A stretch of DNA of 62,239 bases from JAKAJA01 sp037440125 (lineage in GTDB: Bacteria; Acidobacteriota; UBA4820; DSQY01). The position numbers were made by a program, and so were the translations under genes. The stretch spans positions 1 through 62,239 of the forward strand of contig JBBIUU010000004.1 in assembly GCA_037440125.1 (NCBI GenBank), read 5' to 3'. This document shows positions 60,259-62,239 of this stretch, one piece after another (the first letter of the stretch is position 1; the number at the start of each line of letters is the position of its first letter). The notes under the pieces are model-generated. The model had not been told where the DNA came from. It searched no databases and saw nothing but the letters and a program-made list of their open reading frames with translations.

Positions 60259-62239
60259 GTGAATCCCAAGGTCCTCTCCCGACTCGCGATCCTGTGCCTT
60301 CTGGCCCTCGCCGCCGCCTGCGGTTCCTCGGCCTACCACCGGGGCATGTACTACCTCGAGAAGCACCAGTGGGACCTGGCGGCGGACAACCTCGAGAAGG
60401 CCGTGGACGAGAACCCCCACGACCTTCGATACCGCGAGGAGATGGTCCGGGCCAAGCTCAAGGCCTCCCAGACCCACATGGACCTCGCCCAGATGGCCCT
60501 GGGGCGGCAGGACTACCCGCTGGCGCTGAAGCACCTCGAGCGCGCCCTCCACTACGACCCGAGCAACCAGTACGCCAAGGACCAGCTCCAAAAGGTCGTC
60601 GAGCTCGCCACCGCCAAGGAGGCGAGCGAGAAGCAGCGCGCGACGACCATCGAGGAGATGAAGGCGGACGCGCGGGACGACATGGGCGTGCCGAGGCTCG
60701 ACCCGGCCTCCAACATCCCCATCGTCCTAAAGTTCACCGACACCTCGGCCAAGACCATCCTGGACGCCATCTCCAAGGCGAGCGGCGTGAACTTCCTCTA
60801 CGACGACAAGGCCGACGTGACGAAGCGCCTGACGGTGGACTTCGCCAAGGTGAACATGTCGCAGGTCCTGGACTACCTCATGATGCAGACCAAGAGCTTC
60901 TACAAGGTCCTGGACCCGCACACCCTCATCGTCGTGCCCGACAACAAGCAGAAGCGCGACGAGTATACCGACCAGGTCATCCGCACTTTCTACCTGAGCA
61001 ACGCGGACGCGAAGGACGTGTTCCAACTCGTGCGCTCCATCCTGCAGGCCCGGAAGATGGCCATGAACCAGGACCTCAACTCCATCACCATCCAGGACTC
61101 CCCGGAGATCGTGGCCATCTGCCAGAAGATCATCGAGGAGAACGACAAGAGCAAGGGCGAGGTCGCCGTGGACGTGGAGCTCCTCGAGGTCGACAGCGGG
61201 CTCACGCGGCAGCTCGGCATCGACCTGAGCGCCCACCAGTTCACCATCGGGCCCAAGCAGAACATCACCTACGACAGCAGCGGGAACCCCACCGGCATCG
61301 GCTCGGGCCCGCCCGTGCCCCTCAACAAATTCGTCGACGTGCTCAGCCACAGCCTCTACATCACGCCGATCCCCAACTTCATCGCCGACCTCCTCCTCGA
61401 CACCACCGGCGGACAGATCCTGGCCCGGCCCCAGCTCCGCGTCATGGAGGGTCAGAAGGCCATGGTCCACATCGGCGACAAGTACCCCATCCCCACGGCG
61501 AACATGTACAACCAGGCCGGGGGGACCACGGGCCAGTATTACCAGCCGGTGACCTCCTACACCTACCAGGACATCGGCGTGAAGATCGAGATCGAGCCCA
61601 AGGTCCACCACAACCACGAGATCACCATCAAGCTGAAGGTCGAGATCTCAGCCATCTCCGGTTCGGTCGGCGGCGGGAGCCCGAACAACCCCGCCCAGCC
61701 CATCATCGGAACGCGCGAGAGCAACAGCGTCATCCGCCTCGAGGACGGCGAGACGAGCATGATGGCCGGCCTCATCTCCCAGGAGGAGCGGGCCCACACG
61801 AGCGGTCTCCCCGGCATCGCCGAGATCCCCATCCTCCGCCGGCTCTTTTCGACCACGAAGGACGAACGGAAGAAGACCGACGTGGTCATGCTCCTCACGC
61901 CCCACATCATCCGCATGCCCAACATCACCGAGAGCGACATCAAGCCCGTCTGGGTGGGCACGGCGGACAACCCCAAGCTGAAGGGCGAGAGCACGAGCTG
62001 GGCGCCGTCGCCCTTCGGCACGGGCGCGGATAAGACGAAGGCGGCGCAGCCGGCCGCCTCGGCCCAGCCCGCGACCCCACAGGCCGCACCGGTCCCGCAG
62101 GGCAAGACCCCGCCGCCGGCGGCCCCACCCCAGCCGAAGCCCGCGCCGGCGCCGGTGTCCACCGTCCCCCCGCCGCCCGCCCCGCAGCCCGCCCCGGCGG
62201 CCACGCCGCCGGCCACACCGCCTCCCGTGTCGGCTGGAC
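60259..62239 (+). CDS. pilQ: TPR-secretin (PilQ/GspD family), runs off the window end
   Basis: An open frame of at least 660 codons from GTG 60259 (GGAGGTAAGTAAG upstream) with no stop before the end. A lipoprotein-like signal (LLALAAACGSS) is followed by two TPR-like repeats (GMYYLEKHQWDLAADNLEKAV, ALKHLERALHYDPSNQYA). A secretin N1 domain (about 150-240) precedes the C-terminal secretin domain (about 300-560) with the hallmark TSGLPGIAEIPILRRLFSTT and VVMLLTPHIIR. From about 590 on it is Pro/Ala-rich. It would form the outer-membrane pore; TPR-secretin fusions replace a separate pilotin in some lineages (inference). Confidence 0.92.
   Translation, partial: MNPKVLSRLAILCLLALAAACGSSAYHRGMYYLEKHQWDLAADNLEKAVDENPHDLRYREEMVRAKLKASQTHMDLAQMALGRQDYPLALKHLERALHYDPSNQYAKDQLQKVVELATAKEASEKQRATTIEEMKADARDDMGVPRLDPASNIPIVLKFTDTSAKTILDAISKASGVNFLYDDKADVTKRLTVDFAKVNMSQVLDYLMMQTKSFYKVLDPHTLIVVPDNKQKRDEYTDQVIRTFYLSNADAKDVFQLVRSILQARKMAMNQDLNSITIQDSPEIVAICQKIIEENDKSKGEVAVDVELLEVDSGLTRQLGIDLSAHQFTIGPKQNITYDSSGNPTGIGSGPPVPLNKFVDVLSHSLYITPIPNFIADLLLDTTGGQILARPQLRVMEGQKAMVHIGDKYPIPTANMYNQAGGTTGQYYQPVTSYTYQDIGVKIEIEPKVHHNHEITIKLKVEISAISGSVGGGSPNNPAQPIIGTRESNSVIRLEDGETSMMAGLISQEERAHTSGLPGIAEIPILRRLFSTTKDERKKTDVVMLLTPHIIRMPNITESDIKPVWVGTADNPKLKGESTSWAPSPFGTGADKTKAAQPAASAQPATPQAAPVPQGKTPPPAAPPQPKPAPAPVSTVPPPPAPQPAPAATPPATPPPVSAG

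Overview
The window is a 62.2-kb, very GC-rich scaffold (compositionally even apart from one gene) from a Gram-negative bacterium. Heptosyltransferase, lipoprotein-like signals, a secretin and T4P/T2SS-type genes point to an outer membrane. Two DUF4388 proteins, DUF4321 and DUF3467 proteins, a DUF6677-like protein and a secreted tricorn-type peptidase suggest Acidobacteriota (Holophagae/Thermoanaerobaculia-like). That placement is inference from gene content, not a marker-gene result. Four runs of exactly 100 N mark scaffold joins (18916, 38200, 44162, 55464), so this is probably a draft or metagenome-assembled genome.

Layout. 0-4.5 kb: a secreted tricorn/S41 peptidase and an ABC-type solute-binding protein, both minus strand. 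4.6-13.2 kb: purine operon purS-purQ-purL-purF, an unexpected chemoreceptor overlapping purF, then purM (purD is separate at 32.3 kb). 13.3-19.8 kb: a low-GC secreted ChaN/Tiki-like protein, an ECF sigma factor, a YacP-like NYN protein, a DUF4388/SPOR-like membrane protein, and a heptosyltransferase coupled to TatD. 19.8-20.7 kb: 0.9 kb without genes, full of hairpins and with a candidate sRNA. 20.7-26.3 kb: a universal stress protein divergent from the haem cluster hemE-hemN-hemH-hemY. 26.6-30.3 kb: rpsF-rpsR-rplI, small membrane proteins and a GAF-GGDEF cyclase. 30.4-36.7 kb: a POT transporter, purD, a class III aminotransferase, an MBL hydrolase and folK. 36.8-41.1 kb: der, a MIP18-like protein cut by a gap, and an NtrC-type regulator followed by a degenerate kinase and a receiver protein. 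41.4-45.1 kb: maf, two small DUF genes, xseA and sfsA. 45.1-50.9 kb: an M1 peptidase, a membrane protein, a second DUF4388 protein, a LOG-like remnant, lepB and a YdcH-like protein. 51.0-62.2 kb: a tightly overlapping chain (Fis-type HTH, thiL, DUF2062, ECF sigma, small TM protein, secretin-N-like protein, pilC/gspF), then pilB/gspE, pilM, N, O, P and a TPR-secretin that runs off the end.

The most unusual property of the window is between the genes. Most non-overlapping junctions carry degenerate tandem repeats with a 7- or 8-bp period, from about ten unrelated sequence families. Arrays often occur as inverted partners, either both in one gap or flanking a gene or gene block. One such array sits in frame inside hemH, another forms part of its N-terminus, an inverted pair brackets the low-GC gene, and two of the four assembly gaps fall inside arrays. 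The closest known analogue I can name is the heptameric STRR repeats of cyanobacteria. I cannot tell from this window alone whether these repeats are a described class.
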